A DNA stretch of 64,000 nucleotides from Clytia hemisphaerica (GCA_902728285.1 CACVBU010001300.1:153318-217317), one strand, 5' to 3'; shown: positions 32,601 to 47,600, counted from the stretch's first letter. Translations and numbers: made by a program. Notes: generated by a model from the sequence alone, not told the origin.

Positions 32601-35600
32601 TTTGAAATTTAGACCCAAGAATCTGTAATGATTTTATGAGAAGAAGACAGTTCTTCTTTAAAAAATATCAAAGTTAAGCCTTTGAAATGATCGTTGGAAA
32701 GATCTTTAGGAGTGGACGGCTAGCTTTTAGGACCCTTGGCCCTTTAAAAAGAGAAGGCGGGTATATTTTTTAATTTTGTTTTCCAAAAAGTATACATTTA
32801 AAGGATTTTCCTTAACGAATCATGTGACAGCCTTTTCTTTGCATATAGTATCAATAATTCAAAAGCCTATCAGTCTTTAGCAGTGATTCTATTCATTGAA
32901 AAATACCCCTGCAGTTTGTTATGTAAAGCCTGCAAGTTTGCTGATAGAGATACATCAAAATAGATGAAAAAATGTACTCAAAGATTCACACAAAACGTTG
33001 TGGCAAGCTATCAATATTTAAATTCATGGACTTCTTCAAAATCCCGATCACCACTGCAGAAATGAAAAAAACCTAATAACAGTCATATAATTTTAAAGTT
33101 TTTCCAGGATGTTTTTGTTGTCTCTCCTTCAAACAGTTCCTTCCGAACCAGGGAAAATAGGCTTAACTAATCCAACAAGATGGAATTAAGTGAATTCTGC
33201 TAATTTATAAATAACAGGAATTATGGATAGTACCTCTTAGCAAGGCCAAAAATTTCTCAAAAAGCTCTTTATAAAAAAAATTCGAAAGAGATGAGCTTTT
33301 AAGAAAGTCTGATACGTAATAACTCCAAATCTTTACTACAAAAAAATTTAGTAGAACACATTGCAATACCCAAGGTAGAAATTCGGTGATTTTTAACAGG
33401 TTGATACCTTTTCAAGCAGGGAAGTCTCTCTCCCTGTTTCTGAGGCGAAGGGAAAAGTTTTATAATACAGCGAACTCTCGCGTATTCGAACTTCAAGGAG
33501 AATATACTTTCTATAATTCGAAACCTCTCTGTAATTCGAACATATAAGATTGTTCCCGTTCGAATTCGAAATAGCGAGAGTCAACTGTAGGTGGATATTT
33601 CAAAGTACATACTTCTTTTTCGGTGAGTAGGTTTCGTAGAACACCAAGTGCTTTGACTGCGACATCCACATCACTTGAGTCCAACAAACTGTATAAAGGA
33701 GATTGAAATATCATTATTATAAGGCTTTTAATGATGGTGAAAGGGTATGGAGAGAAATATATTTCCCGGAAAACGGTTTCTCCAGCTATAACGAAATCAA
33801 AGCAATTATAAGCCTCTATTTACATTTTGCTGGGTATATTGGATAGATGTTTTCTCTGTAAAAGCTTATATGATACACAGTGTTGAATGCCTTAAAAAGA
33901 ATGTTTTAGAAAATTTACAAGGAACCCCTTTCCTGAAAAATGAAAGTGGGCTGGTCAAGAAATTTTAGAAGGATGTCAAGATTCGCATATTTGCAAATTA
34001 TTTAAATGTTTTTGACGAGAAATGTCTCTTGAGAAAGCTAACCCGATTTTTAACATTTAAAGTCTTTTTATGAATCATGAAATACCGAAAATATGAAAAA
34101 AGGTTTTTCAATTTGACCGTAACTTTAACACCAAATCATCAATTTTATTCTCAACTTTTTCTCGTTGGAAAGGTAACGTAAGTGTTCGTGAGTGGAACTA
34201 TCTAAAATCACACAAATACTTGTATTTTTTTTATAAATTGATTCTTTGCTCAAAAGCAATATCCACTTAGAAGGCATTCGCTAAAACTTTGTACACCCAG
34301 TCATACGTGCTTAGATTTTAAAGGCTTAAAAATGTACATGGTCATTTCTTATGTAAATTTATACAATTTTTAATAAGGGTTTGATTACTTTTAGTGTGTT
34401 TTATAGAGCAATTGATACTTTAATCCCCTTTTCTCCCTCAAACATTTTTCAAAAACAATGATATTTCTTTGACTTATATCAACCAAATGATGATGAGATA
34501 TCATAACATAACAAAATGATTGAAATAGGATCGGGATAAACACCAATGATATGTTTTAAGAAGGGGACCTACATATCATTAACAAACATACTAATCTGCT
34601 TTTTAAAAACCAGTTGACTTGTTCAATCGCTCGCGAATGAGTGTCAGATTTTTTGTATTACTGACAAAAAGTGCTGACCTACTAAGACGAAACTCGCTTT
34701 TTTATGAGCAAATAAATAATTTTAATATGCGGCTACGATCATTCGTTATGTTTAGGAGTAATTTCCACACAATTTTTGAGGACTCAAAACATCAACTTGA
34801 AACAGTGACTAGAGAATATGATATACCTTGTTATTGATGGGAAATAAGTTTGGGAGAGAGGGAGGTATATGGCCTTTTATCAACTGGCGTATTACTAGCT
34901 TGTGGAAGAGCATTATCCCGTTATGTTTTACTGACTGTAGTATGATAGTATGAAATTTTCGTTTTGAGAGAGAGATTGCCAATTTCATACATGACAATTC
35001 CCACTTGCCGTACGTCAGTTTATTCCGTTAGACGTGAAAAGCAACGACATTTTCAGACACACATATATCGCGACCTAGCCAAAACACTCGTGCATGTAGC
35101 TGAATTCTTTGATGAAGTGAATACAAAGAAAAACAAAGGAATTGAAAAGACCACAGTTTTTATGTTAGGGTTTCTAGACAAAAGGAGGATACTTTGACAC
35201 ACACGTTTTATTCTTATTTCACTTCAGTGTATTTAATACCAGAAGTCAAATACTCGTCCTTGAGCAAATCTAATACGTCGAGCATGGTTTAGTCTGTCAG
35301 TGATGACAAAAATGGGGTTTGCTAGAGAATTATTTATCAAGGACAGACATGAAACTTTTAGGTCGATGCTTACTTTGAAAAGAAAGAGAAAATGCTACTT
35401 TATAAAGTGTTTACAATCGTTTGACAATGAGTTGACATTTCTCAAGTATCATTTTGTAAAACAGAAAGAATTTGTTTGGAATGTGTGGAATAAAAATGGG
35501 TGTCAATTTCAGTCTATAATAATAAAGTCTATCAGGAAGGCTGACACATAATAATGGATGACAGAAATTGAAATTGTCATCGTGTACAATGTAGGGCGAA

Positions 35601-38600
35601 AAATAATTTCCCAACTTTCCCTTTAAACAAAAGAAGATATTATCTAAGCTTGGGATACACTGTTTTCTTGGAATTGCATTAAGTTGAATTTTGTTTTGGG
35701 TTTACTATCAGTGTACGGAAATTTGGCTTAACACACTCTTTTTTGATAAGAACAAGCAAATTTTTGTTGAAACCCGGGTATTTCTGGCATTTGGAGGTTT
35801 AAATCATTCTTATCGTGGACAGATTTTCTTTACTTTTTAAGCTCTTTACCACATTTTTACTATTAACTCTTAAATTGTCTGAAATTCAAAAATTCAATCC
35901 TCAGCATTATTATTAAATTGCTCTTATTTTTTGGACAATTTTGAGCCGTACTGTTCTTATAAAATTGTTCTTATAAAAAAAGAGTTAAGCGAGAGGGTAA
36001 GACATTATCTTTTATCTTTATGCATCTGTTATATTCTTGACTTACTAGTCGTGAGCCGTTTAATTTTCAATATCATTACTTTAAAGACATGTATATTTTG
36101 AAATACTCTCAAGGATAAATTTTTGGTGTAATCAGCACTCTCATAAATTAAGCCGAATTTTGAAAAGATATGCAGCTCTTATACATGATGCCAATTTGGC
36201 CATAATATCCTTATAAAACACATAAGAACTTTATTGCCTGTTATAGAGACGTAGGGGGCGTCTTATTGCATTCATAAGACGCAAACAAATCATTTGGCAT
36301 CGATAAACAAATATACCAAATAAGGACAAAACAAATTGATAAATACGAACAGACGACAAACCCTGATATGATACGATGATATCACTAACAAAAATCTTAA
36401 TTTAGTAATTGCTTACTGCTCTGACGTTATTTAAAAATAATGACTTTCCAAATTGCTTGTTTTCTCGAATCGATTCATTTTTTCATAAGATCATATTTTC
36501 ATGAATGTATAATGTAGAGAGAATATTGATACCACCATACGTTTGTGTTATGTTTCAGATTGGTAACGAAACAGACTTAAAAAGGTAAATTGAACATTCA
36601 CAGGTTTATCAATTTTATCCTGAAAACATTTGATCAAATTTCTACGAGCTGTTAATTACCAGGCAAAGTGAATTGCTGAATCGAAAAGTTCATACAAAGT
36701 GCAAACACACACATTAGATACAAGCAATTTTATAAGTGCTGAATTTTGATCAAAACCTAAGAACAAATTAAGACGGATTAAAAACAAATCTCATCTCAAA
36801 GTAAACGCTGATTCAAGTCCCTTAATAAGATAATGGAGTACAGATACTACGAACTCTTAAAAATATTTCAGCCTGAAATCACGTAAAAACAACAACAGCC
36901 AAGCCCCAGTCAAAATTTACTGGTTCTTACAAAATACAAACATACAGAATAAATTGAAAACCAATGTAAATTATGGTGAATGATGTAATGAATGTGAGCA
37001 ACTCATCATATACTTTGAAACGAGGGAGGAAACTTAATCGAAGGAACTAGGAAATGATAACCAAATACATCCGAAACTCATTATTTGTAGAAAAGCTCAT
37101 CATAAACGTGTTAACAACCCCTCCTTTAACCTGTTATTTTTTTCTATAGACGGAGAAATGAGGAAAAATTCGTGTACATTTTCAAGAAACACAGAATCAT
37201 TTACTTTAAATACTTGATATCTTTAAAAGCCTGTAAAAACGACCCTCTCATATTGCTAATTTTTATAGCACCGTCCCGGACCTTTGAAACCATTCGATTG
37301 TCACAATAAAACTTCTTTAATTTAGAAGTATGGGCCCAAAGTAAAATGACTTAACAGCCCAGCTACCATACCCTTTTAATAAAAAGAATACATTTTTACT
37401 GTGGAGTTAGCATAACACAACAACTAACATACCTTATCGGGGAAAACTTCGTCGGGGAAAAGTGACGAAATTTTGGCCAAGTGACGAATATTTTTCCCCG
37501 ACGAAAATTTTCCCCGACGAAGTTTTCCCCGATAAGGTATTATGAAGTTCGGATCGCAAAAACTCTGATCTATTTGATTCAGAATACCGTTACATTTTCT
37601 ATCATTGCAGGATTTAAGAACTTTAAAATGTCTTATTTGTAAACTTCTGACCACAATAAAGAACTGTCTGCGCCTCAAAAAGCGGATTAGCGGTTGAAAA
37701 AGTGGTCACATTCAAAAAAAGAGACTCTTTTCTTGCAGTATATAGCGTTTACTTAGATATTCTTTGAAACTTATAATTGTCAGCTACATAATGTGTTCCT
37801 CTAACTGCAAGTTCACCTATTAATATTTCAGCACGCTTCAAAAAGACAAACCCTGGTCAAAGTGTCCCCTAGTTTATTTCAAAAGGAAGCAGAAAATCAT
37901 TTTTGGAAAATAAGGATCCGCGAAAATTAGGTGCAAACTAGACAATCTATAGGTTGGAAAAAAAAGACTTTTAGACATCAAACCAAAAGAATATAGCATA
38001 GTCAATACAATTTGAATTTCAATATGAAAATCATTTCCCGACCCGGGACCCTAGTTAGCCTATCTACTTTCACGTTTAACGTAGCATAGTGCTGAGGCAA
38101 AATTTCCATAAATATCGGGTCTGTTTAAAGACAACAAATTACTAGACACCTAAGGGTTTGAAGAAGATAATCATACCTTAAGATATTGTTAATTCCAGCA
38201 ACTTCAACAATTTTATTCTTCAAATCCTCGTTCGCATCGTAAGCTAAATTCTAAATCGAAAGTGAAAGTAAAAACAGTAAGCTCGGGACTCAAAATAATA
38301 TGTTCTTTTTGTATGAGCCCTTGTTACCCGGGTGTTTGCCACAGTTAACGGTAAAGCTTTGGATCACGTTCAGGATTTCTATAGCCTAGTTCACTCAGCC
38401 CGTTTTTACAAGGCTAAGGCATTCGCATCTCAGCAACTCCCTGAAAGAAATGCGTTAACAAACACTTTGCTTGAGCAATCTAAAACAACACTTAAAATAC
38501 ACGTTTGTTTTTTATAAGAACACATGGCTTACGGCAATTTAGCGTTTTCAGCGTTTTAAAGATATTTTAATATTTATGGATTTTGAAGTTTGCCTCAGTC

Positions 38601-41600
38601 TAAATATCAGATTACAGATTCAGATTTCTCAGCTAGGATTTCTACACATCGTCCTTTAAAATTCAAAAATCTGTATAGAAGGTTTAGACATTCTTTCTTG
38701 TTCTCATGTTTCATTTGTGACATCAAACGTCTCAACCACACAGGTTTCCGGGTGGACACATTTTCTTACTCAATCCATCCAGTTTTTTCAATAAGAACCA
38801 GTAAATTTTGGATCAGTCTGATCTTAATTTTTTTGCAGGTTTAGATGTTCTTACAATGTTCTTTTAATACGTTTAGCTTCTTTACTTAAAAACTTAAATG
38901 AGTTTAAAATCTGTTAAAATCGGTACTTTCTGAGTAATTTCTGAAATCTGAGGCTTAGCATTGTCCTTAATTTGTTCTTAGGTTTATTTGTTCTTATAAA
39001 AAACAAACGTGTATTTGAAGTGTTGTTTTAGTTTACTCATCAAAGTGTTTGTTAACGCATTTCTTTCAGGAGTTGCTGAGTTGCGGACGTAAAGAATGAA
39101 CCAACTGAAAACCTAGACAAACTTGACAATCCTTGGCGCTAGGAGTAGGATAGTAGCGGAAAAACAAATACGAACAATTTTTAGATCAGACTAGATTCTG
39201 ATTAGACCTACCTGATGTAGAGAGTCAAAAATGGAAGAGAGTTTATAATACAGTAATGTGGGTGTTATATGACAATGCGTTAATCATTACGGGATAATAT
39301 CAGGTTACAAACCCTTCCATTATTCTTTGTTTATTTCTTAGATTTTACTATGTCTGAATTAGTTGTCTAGCATGCTAGAGTGAATTGAAAGAGAGGAAAG
39401 TACAAATCAAATTAATCCGGCATATATCCTGGTGTAAGTTTGCAAAAAGATGCAGTACATATTACAGATGTAATATTACATATATTACAAATAAATTTTA
39501 AAAGTTATCTTTCATCATAAACAAAGTAAATAGTACACTACTCCGAGTTTCATGCTTACATTGAGCACTCTGCAGCATCAATCACAAACAAATCTATATT
39601 ACAAATATTACATATTTAGTAGGATTTAATATTATCCGAAAAGGGAGTGTGATTTTAAACTAGTTCTGACTGGAATTCCTTCATTACTTGACCCAATAAG
39701 AGTTATTCTAGCTGGGGAGGTTAACTATACAGAGAGGCAGACCCTTAACATACTCTGACCAAAACTATATAGGTAGGTCCAAAAATAGACGAAACTATGA
39801 AGGAAACTGTTAATCAAATAAAAAGATAGATTTAAAAAACTTTAAATTTTAATTAGTGCATCTGGTTTTTGACTGGCTGAGCTCCTTTATTTATAGCATC
39901 CATTCATAATATTTTCTATATCGATTGATTGAAATTAAAAACATCGTGTGAAAAGTGTGAAGAGTGACTCGATTGAGAGAATATTCAACTTTCAAGAAGG
40001 TCAAAACATTGGTAACAATTTAAATAATCATTCTGGATCGTTCGTGAAAAAACATAAAATTTTCAAGAAGGTCAAAACATGTCGGTCAAACTTAATGTTA
40101 TGGTAATTATTTCCACTCTGTTGATCGTGGGAGCTGCATTAGCCAACCAAAATTATTGTTTGCAAGAGACGCGAATCAGTATTTTTCTCGATTTGGTCGA
40201 TTTCAAAGATGTCGAATGGGCCAACGCCGACCTATATAAACCTCTACAAAAACAGGTGTTTGGTTTTCTGAAAATGGTCGTGAAGAATATTGTACGTAAC
40301 CCGTGTTATGAAGCGACAGTGTACAATCCATTGGAGAATAAATTCATACAACACGGCAAGTATAACAGTAATCTCGATTCGTCTTTTGATATAGTTTTTC
40401 AGAACACGAATGGAATAAAATATGGCCACATGGAGAAATTCGTCGACAATTTTCGCCCTCCGGAGAAATCTACCATCGATAAGAAAGAAATCATATTCTA
40501 TTTCAGAGACCAACTAGCGAGCAGAGAACTAAACGGGCAACCAGGTCAGCAAGCTTGGACCAAACTTGAGAAACTTTCGAAATTGAAAAATACTTATGTT
40601 ATAATAGCTTGTTGGATACATACAGAATATGAATTCATGTGGGAAAACATGTTACCAGAATTGGAATGGCTGCCACCTCACAGATTTGTATTCATCTCAT
40701 CAGCAATAGTGAAGGACGACCCAAACCGAGTCAGACAAACCGAACTACCCATCTGCTTCAAAAGTATCTATGACCTGTTAAAAAACCCCGATTTCAACCG
40801 TTTCAACTACAACAATGTCATTCGAGCCACTGATCAAAAACTCACGAAAACAATAAAAAAAGTGAGTTTGATATTCATAACCAATACATATATACATGAT
40901 ACACGAATGAGCCATCATTTTCGATTTTACTCGGAAATTCTGGGAGACACAGACGCCCTGATTCAACTCGTGACACTCTTAAAGTACCATCCACAGATTA
41001 ATGAAGTAAGTGTTATATTTGCTGGCCGTACAATACCAGGAATACAATCACTGTTCAATCAGCTTGGACTGAAAATTGGAGATTGGAGAGAATATACAAC
41101 TCCAAATGTTGTTTATATTGCTAGACCCCGATACAATGAAATAGATTCGTCATACTACAGGCCACTGATAAGAATACTCCATTCTCAATCCGATCTGGAA
41201 TGGTTAAAGAGAATCGAACAAGATATAGGGACAAATTTGATATTCCAATACGAGGATACACAGACAGATAAATTCATAGAATATTTAATGAAAGCCATAG
41301 TCGATGCTATTGAACAATGAAACTTGGAAGGTCTGAAAAGGTACTGTTTAGAAGATTGAACCCTTCAAAATTTCGAAGAGTTTTAATAGTGTGTCTCCGA
41401 AAAAATGATGTAATTATGTTTAAATAGCACCTAAAAAAAACATTGTATGTGTCACTGAGGTTGCTAAGGTAGAGTGTTACTCTAAAATAGCTAAAATAGC
41501 TACACAGGCTTTAATTGTGAAATTATTTGTCGACCGATGTTGCACAAGACTGGATTAAAGAAAAACAGTTGTAGGCCCATTAAAAATGTAAACAAACGAT

Positions 41601-44600
41601 AAAGGGGGCCTAGATTGTTGGTTTTTAAAATACTGAAAGAAAACCCTCCAGACCTACAAGAAATATTTCCTGAGTAAACTGAATAAAATTTTGCTTTGTC
41701 ACTTATGTGATGTGATTCATAATATGGAGGGAAAGAAAAGTCACCTCTGTATACTAATTTGGTCCTAATTAAATAAGCATAAACTCAATTTCCATTCCAC
41801 TCGATAATGAGATATACAAAATCAGTTTTTTGAACATAATTAACAGAATTAGAGCAATTGCACGAAAAGGAATTTTTTATAAAGGGAATTCTTGACATTT
41901 TAGAGCGATCTCTTTAATCAAGCAAAGTTCATTGACCAGCTTTACTGTGCCCTACATACTTTACTGTCTATATTAATTAAGTTTCATGGAAAATCATCCT
42001 TTACCAAAATTAAGACCCGCCGTGCTATAATAAAAGGTGTTGGATGTTCTTAACATTTTTAGGTTTTAAGCTTAAAAATGTTCCCCAAATGTTCTTATTG
42101 TCACCATTTTGTGAGTATTTTTCTGCAATTTTCTATAAAATTTGATGTTTTAGAGTCCGTGAAGCCTTAAAGTATTCTTAACTTGTTCTTAATATTTTGG
42201 CGATCGAAGCCTTATGTAGTTTGTTTTTATAAAAACATGTATCCAAAAAAAACAGTTTAAAATTCAAAACAGTTCACAATCAAAGTTATTTTGCTTTAGT
42301 CATTATTTCAGGCAGGATTGTCTAAAAATGTTTGTTTTCGGTGTATAATATTATGTACTGGAGGGTTCGGTTCATATTGTTGTTTGAGAAGAAAATATTT
42401 TGCTTGAGGATAACGTGACCTTTAGACGTATGGTGTGTTCATTATAAAGATAAAAATGTCATTTCCAAAGAAAAATACCGGGTGTGCCACAAAAAAGTTT
42501 GTCTCTTTAAAAATAACTTTCGAGAAATCTAAAAATTTTAAAAGAACAATTCCTATTCGATTTTTAACGTTTTTGAGCACTTTCAGAAACTAACTTTTTT
42601 ATTTAATAGACGATATCGGCTTTCCGAATTCTTCCCGAATGATTACCCATGATTACCCACGGATGATATCGACTTTCCGTGAATTTTTTTGCAAAATGCA
42701 TCATGGGTAATCATTCGGGGAGAATTCGGAAAACCGATATCGTCTATTGAGCATAACTTTTGATCTAATGAATCGAATCTAATTAAATGACCCATCAAAA
42801 TTTAAGTTTATCTTTCTTCTTTCCAATGAAATAGAAACGGTTCTTTTAAAGGTTTTAGATTTCTAGAAAATTAGTTTTAAAGAGAGAAACTTTTTTGTGG
42901 CACACCCGATAGTTTAAGTGGATCTGGATCTGGAGGAGAGTTTTTGCCAAATAGGACAATCGAGCTGGGCTCGCAAAAAATGTAATGAGAAGCTTAATAT
43001 TCTTAAAGATGGATTCTGTTGACACGCAATTCTTTTATATCATAAAAACATTCATTTGCATAACGAACAAGATATCTTATGATTGAAAATAATCATGATT
43101 TCCCAATAGATCGGCTATGTAAGTCTCATTAATTCTTAGATAAAAATATAATCAGTTTTAGCCCATCACTTTTGTGCATGGTCTTTCTCCGAAGCTTTCT
43201 CATCTCAAAAAAAGTCGTGACAAATTACAAAATTACAAGGTAAACATAACACAGGTTTTTGACACCAAAACTCATCCCTAAAGTACTTCCTCGAAAACAT
43301 ACACAAGTCAACAAATAGTTTAAAGCTTTAAACCATAAGAGGATATATAGTTATGACTTAGAGATTATGACCAAAGAGAAAGACTGTTCAATTCAATTCT
43401 TTACCTATTGGCCTGTCTAAATGGCAAGTTTTTTAGCCAAATAACAGGCATAAAAATAACTGACAAGGGCTTCCGGCAAAGAAATTTAAAGTCAAAAGCC
43501 GTCATAGTACACGACACGATTAAACAAATAATTTAGTATGAAACCATGAAGAGGGTATTACAATATAATGAGAGATTTATAGAAGATGCTATTCAACTCT
43601 TCTCCCCTTTTGGTCAAACTTCTAACGGAAAAGTTCCGAAGGTAAATACATTCTCCATGAATAATTAACTAAGGTTGAAAAAGCCGAACACCACACAGGG
43701 CAGGCCCGGCAGAAGGGGGGGGGAGACTGGAGAGACTTCAGCCTCTCCACTTTTGAACAAATTAGATTTTTTTTTCTAAAATTCCTAGGGAATTATATCT
43801 CATTTTGAGTCTTCATCCTCCCCACTTTTACAGTTGTTCCGCCGGGCATGCAGGGAATCTTATTAGAATAGCAAAAGAAAATTTAGATAATAAATGCTCT
43901 TCAGTAAGTTGTTCTTATTCATGATATGCACCATTGCAATGCCTTCTAACTTTACATCACCATGGCTTCACCCCCCCCTGCTCGCAGGGGGGGGGGTTAA
44001 AAGGTCTCAGGGCAACTGGTACCTACAAATAGTCTTTGGCCAGGGGCCACCTACTGAGCTAGGGGGGACCTAAAATCTTGAAACCTCTCGCAAACCTTTT
44101 TCCATAAAAAACTTTAGTGATAAACTTTATTTTCTTTTGTTTGCCTTCAAGTAGCTATTTTTAAAACTGTTGTATTTAATTACACTTGACAAAAAAGAAA
44201 GTTTTTCTAAAAGTATATCTACGATTTCAATTTTTAGCTTTTTTCGATTTTTGAACTTTTAGGGGCCACCTAGAATATTTTTCCAATAGGGGCCACCTAA
44301 ATCCTAGGGGCCACCTAAATTCTTAGGGGGGACCTAGGACCTGCTTATAAGCCATGATCACGAACCCAACAGCTGATTGGTTGCAAGTGACGTATTCACT
44401 GAATTCACGTCACTTACAAACATCTGATTGGGTCTATGGTTTGATGTTGAAGACATTGCAGTGATTCATATCATAAATAGAGGTTTTTCAGGTTTTGCTT
44501 AAGTTACATAACTTGAAAAACCGCCAATCTGGAAGTAAACGTTCGAATTTGTCGAGGCGATCCCTTACGCAAATCGAACATTTGCTTCCAAGATGGCGAA

Positions 44601-47600
44601 AATTACGTTTCTTACTCAACATGGAAAACCCCCATTCATGATATGCACCACTGGAAAGTCTTCTGAGAACTTTTAAAATTTTCCATCCAATACGCCACTT
44701 AAACAATAGAAAAAAGTGACGTATTGGGTGGGAAAAAAAACAACAGAAAAGTGGCATAATTTTGTGAAGTTGTTGCATTAGTGCATATCATGAATTGTGG
44801 AATAAAACAGAAAAATGTTAACGAACCATAATTCCCCAGATGCCATTTATTTGAAGTGGAATTTCGTTTCGTTTAATCAGTGCCACCAAAACGTCTAATG
44901 CGCCAAAATCAATTAAACCCTGAAATTGAACATACGAAAAAGAACAGAAGGTAATACGCAAATGATGGACGTAAAATGCAAGATATCCTGAACATATGGT
45001 TATCCTTTTTCTGGAATAACTCAAAATAAAAAAAATAACTTATATATTACTGTTGTGATCAGTGACCTTTATAAACCCTGGACCAAGTTATTTTCGATCG
45101 AAGGTTTTGTACCCTGGACCAAGTTATTTTCGATCGAAGGTTTTGTACCCTGAAAGAAACTTTGCCTAACTTCAAACAACGCTACATCACAAGTTTTCAA
45201 GGAAATTTAATCTAGCTACTAAGTCATACCAGACTCCTTAAAAATGGTACTTGATGCCTCTCTGCTTGATGTTCAGCAATTAAGGGAAAGATCAAGGGTA
45301 AGTGGAGCAATCCAGAGTAGCGCCCTTCCCTACCTTCGGGTAGACAGCTACCGAAAGAGGAGCCTCCGACTGGTGTCACAGACTACTAAATCCAACTCTC
45401 TCGATGTGTTACACCGATATTGACTAGTCCTAGCATTAGGGTAAGACTTCAACTACTATCAAAAAATTTTGTTTGGTCGAGATTAAGAAACCAGGGTCTA
45501 TATCCAGGGTCTATATAAAGCCCAGTAGTTGTGATACGTACGTCTTTACACGGTGAGAATTCTAGTAGCAAGTTACAAAGTACAGACGATGAGACGCTGA
45601 TAATATCGTCCGAAGTACTTGTTTTCAATGCGGTGATGACCGGTTGCCAGATTTTCACATCTTGAAATGTCGTTCTTAATTGTTGTACCGATCGTGACAA
45701 ACTGAGAAGACATTGTAATGCAGCAGCTTGTAATGGAACGTTTTCGTTCTGGTTGATGGCTTGATGGATGTTATCCATTAGTTTCGAGCAATTGTCTACT
45801 ATCTGACACGAGAGAAAAAAGACCAAATACATTTCTGATTGCCACACCTAAGAGATTTATGAACCGTTTACCTTTCAGACTACGAAAAAAAGAACTTTCA
45901 TATACTTTAAATGGGATAAAATTTCGCGGGGATTAAATTTCGCGAAAATAAGTCGCAATGGAAATTTTGAAGGGCTTAATCCTCGAAATATTAAATAAAA
46001 GTCGAAGAATGTCGAATAAATTACTTTTCAAATTGTTTACTGGCATCAAAGAAGCGCTAATAATGTGTTTTTCAACAACCAACATGCAAAATTTGGCAGT
46101 AAAAGGCACAAAATCATGAAAATATTGTCTCGCATTAGTGCCACCATCCGCGAAATTAAGTCCCCACGAAATCTCAAAATTAAAGTATCCCAAAACGCTG
46201 ACCAATAACAATACTGTCTAACATGGACAATAATGAAAAGAAACGAAAGGTCTTTCATTAAAGAACTATGTTAATACCAAAGGCAAAAATTTTTTTTCCC
46301 TTTGCAACATAATTTGGAAAGAAGAGGCAGATACCTTTTTTCGAACTTTTTCATCGTTAGCTGACAACGAAGCAAATACTTTTAATGCTGCCTGAAAAAA
46401 GAGTTTGAGCCTGTATACATCCTATACCGAGTTTATTGCTCTACGTCTGCAATTTGAACTTTACTGAGCCCATTTGACGTCAATCGATACTTCTATTATC
46501 AGTAGAATTGAGAGTGAGTGATATGCCTTAAAGGAAGAAATTTTGGCTGGAATTTAATTTGGCGGATGGCCGAAAAAGAGGGAATTAAATTTGCCGGTCA
46601 ACTTGAAAAATTAAATTTGGCAGGAATTTAATTTGGCAGATGAAGGACATTTTTGTCCAAAAAACGCCATTAAAAAAGGATTTACCTGTTTTAAAGCCTA
46701 AAATAGCACACATTTGTAGAGCAATTTAAATTTGGCGGGAATTTAATTTGGAGGATGACGGAAAAATTTAAATTTGGCGGGAACTTAATTTGGTGGATTT
46801 TGACCAAATCCACCAAAACTTAAGGTATGAGTGTAGGTTCACCATATTTCCTGAACACCCTGGAAAAGTTTGAGAGGACCTAAAATTTAAAAAATTAGCA
46901 GTCACGCCAAGAGAACTTTGCTTTAATATTTAATGGTTAACAGTTACACCCCTAAATTCAGTCATCTCTACTCATGGCTCGCACCCCCCCCCCCCCCCCC
47001 CGCCTGGGCTAGGGGGAGCTACACATAAAATTTGCCATATAAGAGGTGGGAGCTGCTTGTTTTTCCCGACAGGCGGGGGGGGAGCTCTATCTTGGGGGAC
47101 CTGCATTAGTTTATGTAACTCTAAATAACACTTCCTAAATTTTCTTTACTGTTGGTTTTTAATTTCTCTAAACCTTTATGTTTTCATGCAAAGTGTGATC
47201 TGATCCTTAAAATGCAAAAATGGAGCCATGCTACTTTGGGATTTCACAATTTACTTCACTTAAAATCATGGATAGTGTTCAACTTTCATTGTGCACAAGA
47301 TCGTTCAGATATGGGTTCCAAGACTGAGAAAGTAAAGGTAATTAAAAAGAATACCGTCTCGACCATTATATGCAGACACCCGGGTGAAGAAATATAATAA
47401 TTCAAGGGACAAAACAAGAAGGTCGGCTTGAAAAAGACTCTCTGTGGAAAGTCTCTTGCGGATAAAGCGTCAGCTTTGTGTTGTCTTTTATCAAAGTGGC
47501 TGTACTATACCGCAGCACTTGTTATTTTGGAGTATTGGATTGTTGAGCGAACTTTTGGATTGTCAATGAAAAAGTAATAATTACCTCCTTGGCTCTTAGT

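Noticed and set aside
34619..35551. Three successive plus-strand frames (34619-34837, 34964-35197, 35300-35551)
   Set aside because: They do not join in phase through convincing splice sites and show no recognisable protein features.
40079..41320. Calling the secreted protein a von Willebrand A protein
   Set aside because: Strand-helix rhythm is suggestive, but the metal-site D-x-S-x-S is absent and no family landmark is recognised.
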